Source of the DNA: Gentiana macrophylla
Lineage: Eukaryota; Streptophyta; Magnoliopsida; Gentianales; Gentianaceae
NCBI GenBank assembly: GCA_026214975.1
Contig: CM047808.1
Coordinates: 7,305,262 to 7,369,261 of the forward strand
Length of the DNA: 64,000 nt
Reading direction: 5' to 3'
Notes under the pieces: model-generated
What the model saw: the letters and a program-made list of their open reading frames with translations, nothing else
The model's database searches: none
Told to the model about the DNA's origin: nothing
Part shown: in pieces, positions 43,929 to 56,818 of the stretch
Numbering within the stretch: position 1 is the stretch's first letter
Layout of the letters: every line of letters starts with the position of its first letter
Position numbers and translations under genes: made by a program

Positions 43929-45842
43929 TACTCCAAACGACCTGTTAGCATAATCAATTAATTTGTATTAATCTTTAAAAAAAATAATGAAGAAATGATT
44001 AACTAAGGAGAAAGATGAAGATACTATTAGCAACTAATCTTATCAATTTTGGATTGAGTAATTAGCTACATGTGTAATCTTTGCAACTAATCAAAACAAA
44101 CAAATTAATTAACCATAATCTCCAAAACTAACATATAAGCAACTAATCTTATCCATTTTCGTTTGAGTAATTAGCTACATGTGTAATATTTACAACTAAT
44201 CCAAACAAATTAACCTTAATTAACTAAGGAGAAACAATTTAAAGGCTATATAAACACTCACTCTGTGTACTAGCATGAAATCTACGAGCTGCAGCAAGTT
44301 GAATTAGCAAGGTATGGATCACTGTGAATGGGTTCACCACACTATGTTTTTAGAGAAAACGAATTACAATGAACTTAAAGCTTGAAGAAGATATGAAATG
44401 GGGGATGGAATTTCAGTGGGATATCGAATTGTAGTTGGAATGATCTCAATTTGAGGGTGGAATGATCTCAATTTGAGGGTGGAATGATTTGGGAAGAAGG
44501 AGAAGAGTGAAAGAGTGAAAGAGTGTTCCGATCTCGTTGGTGGGAAAAAAAAAAAAAAACTTAAGAAAACAAAAGGATTTTTTTTATAATAATATTCAAG
44601 TAACGGCAAAAGTAGACGCCGAGCTAACGGGAGTGAAGTGGGCCCCTCTTATTATAACTTATTATAACAATCCCTCTTAAATGATTGAATATAAAGCAGA
44701 CCCTTTTAAACGAATTCGTCCTTTGACCGACCTTAATAAACGAACGCCCCATTAAATAACGTTATTGGACCATGTGCATTTTCTTTTTCTTTTGATAATA
44801 ATTTATTTCATAGCCTGAAAAAAAACATTTTTTTTTTATTCTCTATATATATATATATAACACAGAAACAAATACGGACATATCGCACAACACGACATGA
44901 ATATATCGACACACCTAAGAGTTGAAAAAGTTACTAATAAAAAATGTAGGAATTGAGTTAACATTATGAGTTTTCTTTATATAGGATCACAATCGACATT
45001 GTTTAGTTTTGATTCAAGAAGCACCGACACTTCAATGTCGTGCGTAGTGTCCGTCATTTTTTCAACATGACACGCATTGACAGGTGTCGACTAACTTAAA
45101 TAATTGTGCTAATCAATATTTTTATATACGACACTTCGACACGATGTGACACATTAACACAAAATTTTAATTTTATAATTTCAATTTTTTTTCGGAGAAA
45201 TGTTTAACGACAAGATAAGTTTCATCCAAATTGTAATGAAAAATGATTTTCAACATGAAGTATGATTTGAAAAGTATTATATTTTATTTAACTTATCACC
45301 ATTCACAAAAGATAATTGTTTATCACCATTCGATGTGTCGTGTCTTTCAATTTTGAAAGTAGATATGTCGTTATATCATTGGCAGATTTACACTGGACAG
45401 GGTGAGTTACGTAACCCTACTTAGATCCGAGATTTTTTTATAATAAAACGATATAGTTTTGTTGTTAAAAATATTATTCTGACATTAAAAAGATGCATTT
45501 TTAGGCTCCAGTGCCGCCATTAGAATAAAATTTTGGATAAAAAACTGTATGTTTAGACTCCGATAACACCACTAAAACAAATTCATGTATCCGTCTCTAC
45601 GTTGTATCCATGTTGTGTAATACGATATATCTGTATTTATATCCTTGTTTTACAGGAGATTCATAAACAAAAATAAAAATAAAGCAAGTAACCAGCGGTA
45701 AAAAATCTAAGTAGCGGTTGAGTTTTGTTTAATTGACGTGGAAGCACCACAAATATGCACTGGACTGATTACCTGACCCTTTGCACCAGATCCAGCTCCC
45801 TCGGGACTGATAAGATACGAAACGTGTGATGGATGAGAAAAG
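43929..45842. other. Spacer with local duplications
   Basis: A segment at about 44032-44110 (GCAACTAATCTTATC, GAGTAATTAGCTACATGTGTAAT) is repeated at about 44150-44225. A 27-bp unit (TGGAATGATCTCAATTTGAG) is doubled at 44436-44490. An (AT)n tract is at about 44844-44860. No gene recognised. Confidence 0.5.
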
Positions 45843-45983
45843 TTATGGTACAATGATTTATGTGTTGTACCAAGTGGACGAGTGTGATGAATCTAAATCA
45901 TCCCTATACACCACTAGATGGTGTATAAGAATTCATCATAGCCGTCCATTTGGTATAACCCATAAAACACCGTTGTACCATAA
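45843..45983. repeat. Long imperfect palindrome / foldback (141 bp)
   Basis: The arm from TTATGGTACAA at 45843 pairs with TTGTACCATAA at 45973-45983, and pairing continues through GTGGACG/CGTCCAT and GATGAAT/ATTCATC to the centre TATACACCA ctaga TGGTGTATA at about 45910-45933. It looks like a hairpin MITE or an inverted duplication. An open frame through it (45826-46077) is a by-product. Confidence 0.7.
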
Positions 45984-46360
45984 CACGGTTTATGGTGGTT
46001 TTGATGCTTCGTTGATCCGGGACCCGGTTTGGGTCATGAACGTAGAGTTTTGGATGGTTTTATATACTAGTGGATAATAAAATATATATAATAAAAATGA
46101 TTGAACTAATAATTAGAAACTTAAAATATTTTTTTAAATTTATGTAGATAAATGAATGATTGGTGAGAGAAATTGAAATAAAATAATACTCTCTTTCTTT
46201 TTTTAACTGTCACATTTGAATGATTATAAATAGAATGATTATTAAAAAAGAAAAAATAAAACCTTTAAAAATATCAACCATCTTAATGGGCCAGTGAAAT
46301 AAAACCATTATGAAATAAAACCATAATTAAGCTAACGTATCCATCATCAAATGAATATTT
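45984..46360. other. AT-rich spacer
   Basis: Nothing recognised besides low-complexity A/T runs. Confidence 0.45.
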
Positions 46361-46630
46361 GATGATCGTCCAAAAAAATACTAGCCGTAAGTGATGAATA
46401 ATTATGATAATGATCAAATGAATATTGATCAATATTGATGATCATCATTTGATGATCGTCCAAAAAAATACTAGCCGTAAGTGATGAATAATTATGATAA
46501 TGATCAAATGAATATTGATCAATATTGATGATCATCATTTGATGATCGTCCAAAAAAATACTAGCCGTAAGTGATGAATAATTATGATAATGATCAAATG
46601 AATATTGATCAATATTGATGATCATCAAAT
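46361..46630. repeat. 90-bp tandem repeat, three copies
   Basis: Units 46361-46450, 46451-46540 and 46541-46630 are essentially identical (start GATGATCGTCCAAAAAAATA). Each ends in a dyad-rich TGATCAATATTGATGATCA. Because 90 is a multiple of three, it creates a repetitive minus-strand open frame that is not a gene. Confidence 0.9.
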
Positions 46631-46734
46631 GAATATTAATTAATTCCTCAAAAAATAAAGAATATTAATTATGTTACGACTCAACCATCTTAAGAAAAAA
46701 CAATCAATAAATTTTACCATTATCCATTATCCAT

Positions 46735-47831
46735 CATTCTGTCAATTCCTCTATCCTCAATGAATGTGGAGGATAAATTAATCTGGCATTATACAAGTAA
46801 TGATGTCTACTCGGTTAAGTCTGATTATTACGTCTTCAATGTAAGACACATGAAAAGGGAAGAGACATGACGTCCTCTTCTCAAATTTATAAAAATATTC
46901 GGCGTTCTGTATGAGGATTGAAAGTGACACCATGAATCACACACTTTTGTTGGAAATTTTTACACAATTCACTGCCAACTGCTATGGGGTTGATGTCTTG
47001 ATGTATTGGTGATGGTATTTGCCTTATTTGCAAAAAAGCTCAAGAAACGACGCGGCATTGTTTTTTGATTGTTATATAGCTATATTGGTTTGGTCTTTAT
47101 ATCCGAAAGACCACTTTTGGAGGAGTATGTCTTTCCACTCTAACCTTGATCTCTTTGAATTGTTGCTAAAAAAGGAACTTGAGGAATCTGCAGCCAAATT
47201 TATCACTACCCTTTGGTTGATCTAGAAAAGTAGGTGTAGTTCGATCTATGAGCAATGTGAGCCTGACCCAGTGAAGATTCTAAGGCACTCAGATATTGAA
47301 GCAAGGAGTTACATACAAGTTCACTCAATGAGGGCATCCATTCCTAAACCTCGGAGTGTACCAAGAGAAAATTCGGTAAAATTCAATGTGGATGCTGCAG
47401 TGAAAGGGTTTGAGGTAGCAATTGGAGGCCTGGTCAGAAATAGCTCAGGTAACATCCTCTGCAGCTTCTCCCAAAAGCTCGTCGGAGGTTTTGATGTCAT
47501 TATAGCTGAAGCCTTAGCCATTCACCAAGCTTTGGTCCTTGCAATCACATGGGGCTACTTCAATGTCATATTCGAGGGTGATTCGCAGACGGTCCACAAA
47601 AAGCTTTTGTCGCAAGAGGAGGATTTATCTCACTTAGGCTTCATTATCGATGATTGTAAAGTTCTTATTCCTGCTTTTGTCAATTTTTGCTCCTCATTTG
47701 TCAATAGATAGGGCAACCTTCCAACCCATCTTCTGGCAAATGAAGATTTATCTCTTGTCGGTCTCAAACAATGGGGCACTTGACCACCTTCCAATTTTCT
47801 TATGGCATGCTCTGCTGATTTGAATCAATAA
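46735..47831 (+). pseudogene. LINE-type tail 1: zf-RVT plus RNase H domain relic
   Basis: Blocks on the plus strand: EDKLIWHYTSNDVYSVKS (46770-46825), a zf-RVT-like region to 47225, then 47330-47711 with VKFNVDAAVKGFEVAIGGLVR and the RNase H-like (RVT_3) fold (AEALAIHQALVLAI, FEGDSQTVHKKL). The end is LLANEDLSLVGL..MACSADLNQ and an A-rich tail after 47831. Stops at 47223 and 47709 break it. Plant LINEs end in this domain pair, and the cellular At1g65750-like proteins look the same. Confidence 0.75.
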
Positions 47832-48799
47832 AAAATTCTCCTTTCCCTCAAAAAATCAAATAAAAATAAAATCATATCATTATCATGATTATATCATGTT
47901 ATATTATATTATGTTATTATATCATATAGCTATAAATATGTATTATATTATATCATTATCAAATTTAATGTATTGATCATTATCCAATTTATAAAATTAA
48001 AAATTAAAAATACTAAAAATGCCTACCTGTTTTATTATATCATTATCAAACTTAATGTATTGATCATTATCCAATTTATAAAATTAAAATTAAAAAAATA
48101 CTAAAAGTGCCTACGTGTTTTCCGTAAGTGTTTTTCTCCAGGTAATTTGTTTTTTATTAAATACTATAATGGTTATTTTTAGATATTAAATAACAAATAT
48201 AAAAATGGTGTTTATATAAATGAAAATTGTGGTAATCATTATTCAACTTAATGCATTAGTCATTATCTAAATTATTAATGAATACTTATAAGTTTACACC
48301 CAAAGATCTATATAATGTTTATACTCAACATCATATGTTGGTTGCGAGTGAATGTGTTTTCTTAATTTATTTTACAAATAAAAAACGTATGGTGAGATGA
48401 TGTTGAGTGTATAAATCATATGAAGCTTTGAGTGTAAACCAAAGCTGTTGTGTTTCTCTAAAAAGTCTTTCTCCCAATTAATTTATTTCATTAAGATGGT
48501 TGATATGCGAGTTAATTATAATAGAGTGGCAAATCATAATCATTATCGTGCTTTTCGTCAATTTATTATGGTTTTTTAGGGCAAAAAAATAGGGCATACT
48601 GCATGCGAGAAAGTATTTTGTGTCTGTTTCCAATAATTACGAATATTAAGATGTGAAAATGAACCAGCACTCTCAGAGGGATGTCATGCGGCTGAATGCG
48701 CTGTAACAAAACCAGCAAAAGCGACTGCTGCAATTTTTACGGAAGAGTTTCATAATTAAGTAGCTTTTACGTAAGCTCTTCAAAATCAATCGTGGGGGG
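47832..48799. other. AT-rich spacer with an 85-bp tandem duplication
   Basis: 47951-48033 (ATCATTATCAAATTTAATG...GCCTACCTGTTTT) is followed directly by a near-copy at 48036-48120. No gene recognised. Confidence 0.55.
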
Positions 48800-49128
48800 G
48801 TGTCACATGCTTGAAAAACCCTAGCCAACTTTTTATAGTCATCACTCAATTGTCCAAAATAAATTTCACAAGATCATCAGAATCCATAGACCGATTCATC
48901 AGCTTTAACTTTCACAACATGAAGAAAATTAGAGACCGTTTAAGTACATTTTTGCATAGATTTGAGGTACTGTTTAATTTGTTTGATTTGTTCACGGGAG
49001 GGCTTTGCATATGTATCATATAAAGTAGTCCATGCCTCACGAAGAATTCTTTGCTTGAGTGATAAATGGATTGATATTTTGAGAATGAGAAGAAAAAAGA
49101 TGAGTTGATCGTTGGTCCGGAAAGTCAT
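48800..49128 (-). pseudogene. Copia gag fragment
   Basis: The minus strand reads REAWTTLYDTYAKPSREQIK, then HVVKVKADES and SDDYKKLAR in shifting frames. These are in the order and spacing of the UBN2 gag domain. No LTR, PBS or other domain is nearby. It is not the family at 8875-9395. Confidence 0.7.
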
Positions 49129-49340
49129 GAGAGAGGCAGGCTAAGTGAAATAACATACAGGTGCTTTATTACTTTACTTTATTATGATTATGAATCACAC
49201 ACGGCACACTTTATATATATCCTCCGTCTACAAAGCCGTTAAGGGCTTAGCTTACAGCACAGCGTGTTCGCCACCACGCTGGTTGGCTCTGGCTGGTGCA
49301 TTGGCCTTACCGTAAGAAGTTCGAGAGGTATAACTCTCGA
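49129..49340. other. Unassigned sequence flanking the NUMT
   Basis: No nad5 similarity was recognised here and no gene. Confidence 0.4.
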
Positions 49341-49540
49341 GGTCTTGCTTCATATTTGTTAATTCATTTCTGGTTTACACGACTTCAGGCAGATAAAGCA
49401 GCTATAAAAGCTATGCTTGTCAATCGAGTAGGTGATTTTGGATTAGCTCTCGGGATTTCGGGTTGTTTTACTCTATTTCAAGCAAAGATATTTTTCAACC
49501 ATTTTTGCATGTGCTAGTGCCCCCAATCCAAAGATAGTAT
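49341..49540 (+). pseudogene. nad5: Nuclear copy of mitochondrial nad5 (NUMT)
   Basis: The plus strand encodes [20 protein letters not shown], followed by [24 protein letters not shown] and, after a frameshift, [11 protein letters not shown]. This is a highly conserved core segment of respiratory complex I subunit ND5, which plants encode in mitochondrial DNA. Only about 65 codons remain, and neighbouring nad5 sequence is missing on both sides, so it is a short dead transfer. Confidence 0.85.
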
Positions 49541-50040
49541 TACATATAAAATTGAAGATACAATAATTCCAGGCTGCATAATTCATCCGTCAAATATGAA
49601 TGCATTCATTATGCAGGGAGATATGTTAGATTTGTATGCATGGTTTGACAATTTAATTAGTTAAATAAGCACAATAGAATTATAATTTAGAAAAAACAAT
49701 TAAATGATAGTCATAATGATTAAGCATATGTTTAACCTTTTACAACCTTCAATAAAATTATATGGTTTCACCATTCCTATCATACAAATTAAATTGAATC
49801 TTAGATTCCTTCATCAATTTTTTAATATACTAATCATTATTTCATATGTTATTTTGTTTCAATATACTGATCATTATCTCAAATGTTACTTTGTTTAACA
49901 AGAGTTAGTTTACGATCATTAAATTATATTCGTAGTTATAATAAGCATATAAAATAATATGTACATGAAATCCACATGCTATACTTTTTACATGCACCCT
50001 ATCAAAATGAGTCGTTTATGTATTGAGTAAGAACTCACTT
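49541..50040. other. AT-rich spacer
   Basis: No gene or clear repeat recognised. Confidence 0.45.
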
Positions 50041-51078
50041 AAAGGAATCGGGCTATCATCTCGCCATGAACTTAAAGGTCCAAGAAGCAGAACGTCATAC
50101 TGCCACCACCTCTCAACCGTACAAGAAAATTTGGAGCTCTTTGTGGAATTTAAAGGTAATGCCTCGAGTTTCTCATTTCTGTTGGAAACTGCTTACGGAT
50201 GCCTTGCCCAATCCTGTTAACTTACGCACTAGGGGAATAGGGAATGACATATGTAAAATATGCAATATGAGCGAAGAGACCATTCAACATTGCTTTTTTA
50301 ATTGCTCCAAAGTGAAATCTGTCTGGAAGCTAATTGCAGATGGTCACTATTGGAGGACTCTGAACTTCAGAAACTTCCAGGATTTTTTTGAATTGTTAGT
50401 GCATAAAGAATCGGAAGAGAGGGTAACAAATATTATTTATATTCTTTGGTGGATATGGAAGACCCGATACTCTATTATTTTTTAGAATAAAATTACTAGC
50501 CCTGATCAGATAGTGTTTTGGCAGAGTCAGATTCTTTTGCTTTTCTAGACGTGCAAACCAAACGGGGGAACGAATTGATCCCACGGAGCATGAAGAATGC
50601 TTGAGAACCCCCACGCCCTCTTGGTCAAATTTAATGTAGATGCGGCAACGAACGAAGACTCTACTGCTTTTAGGGGCATCCTACGAAACCACAAAGGTGA
50701 CATTCTACACAGTTTTTCTATGAAACTTGATGGAAAATATGAAGTAGCTATCGGCGAAGCTATAGCATGCAACAAGCTATCTTTCTCGCAATTAGTTGTG
50801 GGTTTTTCAGAGTCGAGTTGGAAGAGGACTCCCCATCTATACACCACAAGCTAACTTCAAACGACGTGGACTTGTCTTATCCTGGCGGTGTAATTAATGA
50901 TTGCAAATCCTTTATACCTGTTTTTTCTCATTATAAATTCTCTTTTGTAACGAGGGAAGGAAATGCCCCTGCTCACCTCTTAGCAAAAGAAGGTCTTTCT
51001 TTAATAGGGATTAAGCAGTGCGGCTCTAGGTCACCTCCTCATGTTTTATTAGCTTGCTCGGCTGATATGATGAAATAA
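50041..51078 (+). pseudogene. LINE-type tail 2: zf-RVT plus RNase H domain relic
   Basis: 50066-50485 encodes a good zf-RVT (PRVSHFCWKLLTDALP, CKICNMSEETIQHCFFNC, SVWKLI, IIYILWWIWKTRYSIIF). After a stop, 50597-51078 encodes an RNase H-like domain (LVKFNVDAATNED, FRGILRNHKGDI, GEAIACN, then VELEEDSPSIHHKL) with a frameshift at about 50770, ending ACSADMMK. It has the same architecture and ending as the relic at 46735-47831. Confidence 0.8.
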
Positions 51079-51284
51079 AAATACATTTTACTCTAAAAAA
51101 TATAGAAAATATCCACGTGTTTACTAGATAATTATGAAGAACATGTTTTTGATATTTGATATATAATAGATACATATATTCGTAAATTCTTATCTTTAAA
51201 ATGATGAAAAAATTTATTCAAAAAAAATGATGAAAAATGTATCAAGTACATGCATTTATAAATTCAAAAAACTAAAAGAAAAAC

Positions 51285-51289
51285 CTAAG
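51285..51289. repeat. Target site duplication CTAAG (left)
   Basis: Matches 57026-57030 exactly. Confidence 0.93.
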
Positions 51290-51496
51290 TGTTATGAAAT
51301 AATATCATTGATGGATCATCTATTATTCTGATTGATTTAAGTAGATTTGTGATTAATTCAGATTATTGTGTTCACATTGTAATCTCTACTATAAATACCC
51401 CCTTATATCATTGGAATAATACACAAGCAATTTTCCCTTCTTCTATACTTGCATTTCCTCTTGTTCTTCCTCCATTATCTTCTTAGTTTTATAACA
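51290..51496 (+). repeat. 5' LTR of the copia at 51290
   Basis: TGTTATGAAAT...TTTTATAACA, 207 bp. TATA-like CTATAAATA lies at about 51389-51397. Confidence 0.93.
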
Positions 51497-51511
51497 CGTT
51501 ATCAGCACGAG
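51497..51511 (+). promoter_or_regulatory. Primer-binding site of the copia at 51290
   Basis: CGTTATCAGCACGAG directly follows the LTR. This is the known variant primer site of Ale-type plant copia elements. Confidence 0.7.
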
Positions 51512-52689
51512 TCTCTAACCACGAGTCTCATTCAGCGTAAATTGACAAACACAATTTCACCGATTCACAAACTTCTTGTTCATCTTGTCATCACCAACCT
51601 CACTAATTCGCCGGCGATCAATGGTGCATCATCACGGAGGTGGATCTGTCCCGCAATATGATATTCAGTACAGGATCTGAGGGTGAACCACAAAAATCAA
51701 TCGTCAATATATGTGGCAGGCATATATAATAATCGAAGGGGAAGTATTCTTTTTGAATCTTTAAGATCTATATATTACTTAGAATATGAAACGTCATAAA
51801 AGATCCACTTGTGCACACCGAGCCTCTGCTCAATTCATAGTTTCATTAGCTCTATTCTATTTTTATGCAATATAATTTATACACTTTTGTTCAACCTTTA
51901 TTTGATCTTTTGGAATAACAGATGTATGAATATAAATCAAAAGTTTTCGGGAAGCGATTTAACTAATTAATTTTGATGAGAGTCAAAGTGCGATTTAATA
52001 CATGATTTCGATTGAAAACGTAACTATGGAAATCGTGTAATTCTTTTGCCTTGTCTAAAATTTTATATTATTTTTCACCGACGTCATTTATATTGGGATG
52101 GATGCATTATATCACCAGAGAAAGATGATATGGTTGAAACAAAATTGTTAGTTTAATCGGTGTGAAAAAAAAAAAAAAAAAAAAAAAAAGGAGAGAAGAA
52201 TGATCCAAGAAAGAAAGGAGAAAGGGAGAGAAGATTGATCCAAGAAAGAAATAAATATTAAGGTAAAATTTTGCTTGTTTAATTTATTTTGTAATGATTA
52301 AAATATTACCATACAATTCCATATTCTATATGAGATGGATACAATTTAATTTTACCTAACGTAATAGCGTCTTGTCCTTTTGACAATTTTTGAAAAAACT
52401 TGATTATTTGGAGATGATCAATACATTGAACGAGCATATAATGGACACGAAGTTCATTTAAATATGTAAAGCTTCGTAAAAGTGAATATAAAATTCACAA
52501 AAGTTGACATGTCGAGAATTGACGAAAGTGGACATGAAATTCACATAAATGAGTGAATTTGAAAATAATGCCGACATGTCATTACATTAATAAATAAGGC
52601 CATTAAGTCCATTCAAAAGGACATGCTCCAGAGAATGATTGATCAAACGTTAATATTGCCATGTATGAATTATGGAACCGTTTGAAAAA

Positions 52690-53240
52690 AAAATGTTCGA
52701 CTATGATTATTTAACGGTGAAAGATCCGTATGAAGTATGGAACCGTTTGAAAAAAAAGGTTCGACTTGTGCAACCATTTGAAATAATGGTTCAACCACTT
52801 GAGATTGGTCGTTTTAACGAAAGCCATACATGATTGGTTCAACCTGCGAATGCAGGATTTTAAATCGGTTAATTCAGGCATTTTTATTGCACCATGATTG
52901 AAATAATATGGTGTAAGTGACAGTGCTACGGCAGCAGCAATATCCCGAGAAATGTCTCAAGAGATATTCTGATCTCATTGTACTCATATTGCTGGCTGAT
53001 GAGTTGATCTCACTGCATGTCCATTGTTCGCTGAGAAAAAAAAAAAAAAGATTTGTTATTGAAAATCAATATTGGTGCCAGTCCATTCTCTGGAGTGAAT
53101 ATAATCGAATTTTGGCCACGGCATAATATTCCAATTTTGGTCATGGCCGTGGTCGCCCTGGAGGTCTTGGTAGAGGCAGTGGTCGTGGATGCGGTCGTGG
53201 AAAATATGTTTCCTTTCACAACGACAATCATGACATAGTT
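52690..53240 (+). pseudogene. Copia gag relic (Ale-like)
   Basis: Visible blocks are YLTVKDPYEVWNRLKKK (52705-52760), DWFNLRMQDFKSVN (52830-52880), VLRQQQYPEKCLKRYSDLI (52920-52980) and a Gly/Arg-rich GHGRGRPGGLGRG tail (53135-53200). They are in the correct order for gag but in different frames, with stops between. The GRG-rich tail replaces or precedes the zinc knuckle in these elements. Confidence 0.75.
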
Positions 53241-56200
53241 GAGAAAAGGCATATAATGCCATATATTAATTGAGACAAGGCCATATATTAATTAAGAGAA
53301 GGCCAATATTTTGGTATATTAATTAAGAGAAGGCCAATATTTTAGTTGATTTTGATATGCCACTGATATCACAATTTGAAGTTAGTAGGCTTCACAACAT
53401 GAAGTTAGTTGGCGTATGTTGATTGTATCCTTTTGCTCGATGGTTGGTAATTCTTTTATGTTGTGGTATGTAATTCCTCTAAGTTGACGCAGTTTTGAGG
53501 TAATTTCTATTTTAGTAATAAAATGGTGATTTTTATATATGATGGGTTGGTTTTATTTATGGGCATTAAGATGAATTCTTCTTTGACTCATATAAAATAC
53601 TCTCCTAGCTACATTGATAATGATATGATATGGGTTAGTGTGTTATAATAATAATTATAGATCCAAAACTCTTTGTTTAGGATGCTCTACACTTAGTCTA
53701 TTGATAAGACTTTATTCTATTTTCAATGATCGTTTTGATTTTCGCTTATGGCTAAATAAAATGATTAAATGTGTTGAACTTAAAATGTATCTTTCGATGC
53801 CAATTTTCGTGAGCATCTTAGTTGATACACCTTTTGCTTAAGAATAGATTTACAGTTTCAATTGATATTCTCAATTTGTAGAAAATCGATTTATACTAAT
53901 ACAATTTTCTAACCAACGGTGAAGATTTCTTCAATATACAATTCATTTCAACATATTAATTCACTAAAATATTAGAATTCGATAGACTATGACTTAATTC
54001 TTAAAAATATTTTGAATTCTCATTATTTTGAGAAGTTGAACGCATTATTAGATCAAATCATCTTTAATACTATGTTTATGTAATGCATGTTTTATCTATT
54101 CATAATATACGATAGAAACATGCATTTAGTCGAGAAAAGTTGTCGCCATTTATTATGTAAGTGATCACATTTTGGTAATATAGTGTCTATTGACATATAA
54201 TTTTTACCGACTTTTCAGCTTATCAAGGATTCCTTGAGTTGTTCTAGTAATAAATCCCATATGAATTGCTTGTCTTAGGAATCATGATACATTGTGTTGT
54301 TTAATTGTGAATATTATTATTAATTTCAAAATCGCTTGACTTAATCATCCTAATAAGCATTGTGAGAATTGATAAAATATCTCTAAAGGAGATAATGCTT
54401 CTCCCAAATCGAAAATATTAAAGAAATTTGTTGATACCCGCATAAGAGGATCTCTAACATTAAAATGTTGAATCCGTCACGGGTAATTGCAAATTTTCTA
54501 GATACCGATAGTGAAAAGTGTTGTCCGAGCATGAGAGGAGGAAAATCCATTATATCTCGTGACAAATATGGACATATATGAACCATGAGTTCATATATTA
54601 TTCATTTACATGAAACCCACGAAGGGTAGATTATGCACATTTTGCATATATCAAATATTTTCCGAGAAAGAGGAGAAACGAACCAAAAGTTCGTTGTCTC
54701 ATTCTAGTGATTTATCTAAATATAACGTGAATTTTTTGAACGATTCTTGAAGAATCTAAAATCACATAGTGATATATTAAACGCGATGAAGCGCAAGAGA
54801 GATATTGCTTTCAAAAATCTCATAGAATGAGATATTTAATTGAAACCACTATGTTTTATATGTGTAAATCGCATGTAAGCTTAATAAAAAAAGCATCAAT
54901 GTATAGCTCGGTGCTACATGTTCGATGAAGATCGATTCTCGGCATTGGGGAGATAAAGAAAATCTCATGTTAGAATAAAAGAATGCCGAGAAATTTTAAC
55001 AAGATAAACGATCTTCCACGATCGCTTTAATCGAATCTGCGAAAATAATCTTACTTGTAGTATTTAACAAGTAATATGCCGATGCCTATATTGAAATTAA
55101 ATGAGTGATTATTTATAAATGCACCAACAAGATGATTAAAATATTTCGCTACGCCGTAAGCGTAGAAGACCGATCGGTGTTAAAGATAAAAATCCGCGGA
55201 AGAATGATCAATTTATTATTGATATTCATCACTCATGAAATCTCTTAAAGAGATTCGTCTTGTGATTTAAAACCCCAAAACAAAATTGCACGTGCATCAA
55301 ATGATTAAATATTGGGGTTATGGAACAACCAATCCATACATTGATAAGGAATTGGTTTATGCTAATATCGAATTAGCAATGAATTTTATGGGAGAAATTA
55401 TAATAAAATATAATAGTAAATCGATTTACATATTTGCCTCTTTAATTGCTATTATTATATCCGGATCCAAAGATTTAAGTCATTCGCAGAGTGCCATAAA
55501 CACTGAGACTAGGTAAAAATGAAATAAGCAATTGAGGTTGAGTTTGAATTGGAAATATTTGTTTGTTAATGATCAAATATATTCTCCCATTATAGATAAT
55601 ATAATATTCCGCTAACTAATATATCTCGCAAGAACTTTATGTCATGACGGTATATTTACGGGTCGTTAGACATTAATATTGATATGAAAATCCTTGGTGG
55701 ATTTTGAAATGAATTAATATGACAATCGCAACATGCATATGGTTAAGGTCGTTATCATTCATGTTGAATGTAGTATGACCAGTTGAGTAGATTCCTATTG
55801 AGAAAGGAATATGTAAGTAATGCATGGTTAATGTCATAAATTTTAAGGAATTACGATGCATGATAGTGGAAATATATGCATGCAAATTTCGATTATATTA
55901 CTTCCCCATTATTTAGCCGACATGGTGTTGATTGTGTTGCATGTGTTGCACAAGTTAGTAGTGGGAATGACGCTTATTAGCCCCTACATTCGACTATCCA
56001 ATAAACTCTAAAAAGAGTGATATGCAAAAGTACGCTCAGTGACAATCTCATGATTTGTTCACTAAGATTATTCTACATCGGTTTTGGATAATAAGTGTTT
56101 ATAATAATGGAATGTGTACATTTGAAAGATTGTTGTCGTCGGGAAGAGCGACAACTTCAAAACTTTGTGTGGATTTGGTCTTAAAACCAATGATTGTACT

Positions 56201-56818
56201 TTTTCCCTTTAACCAAGTTTTTCCCAAAGGGTTTTCTTAGTTAAAGGTTTTTAATGAGACGATCAATTGCAACACATAGAACGCATATGACATGAACTAT
56301 TTACCTTGTCTAGTTTTTTTTCCCACCGGGTTTTTCTAGCAAAGTTAATAGATACATGACATATAACGTTATTTAACTACGATCGAGACAATTAATTGAG
56401 ACATTGTGCAGATGAGAATGGAAATTATTTAATTGCATGAAGACAATGCATCTTGCATATCTCAATTGAAGTGAGGCTATATTAATGGAGATTAACAAAA
56501 CATATTTCACCCAAGTTATTCTTTACTCATGATTTGCAAAAGAATGAGGAGATTGACGTGCAAATGATCCGGTCAACCGATAATTATTTATCAAGACAAA
56601 GTGTCGATCGCAACATTTGAAAGACCATTGAAGAGCATTGGGATGCAAAGAATTGAAATATCGAAATTGACGCTTGGTTCGGGGAGTAAATCAATCAGAT
56701 AAATATGTACTCTTTTCCTTAACTAAGATTTTTTCCCACTGGGTTTTTCTTAGTAAGGTTTTTAATGAAGATATCATATCTCATTGTATGTTTAAATAAT
56801 AGATATCAGAGAGGGGAG

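Noticed and set aside
43299..43961. Plus-strand ORFs opposite the MULE-like ORF
   Set aside because: Shadows of the better-supported minus-strand frame and of the 47-bp array.
45826..46077. 83-codon ORF
   Set aside because: It runs through a near-palindrome, and the frame is a by-product of the foldback.
46347..46628. 93-codon repetitive ORF
   Set aside because: Produced by the 90-bp tandem repeat length being divisible by three; no start context or homology.
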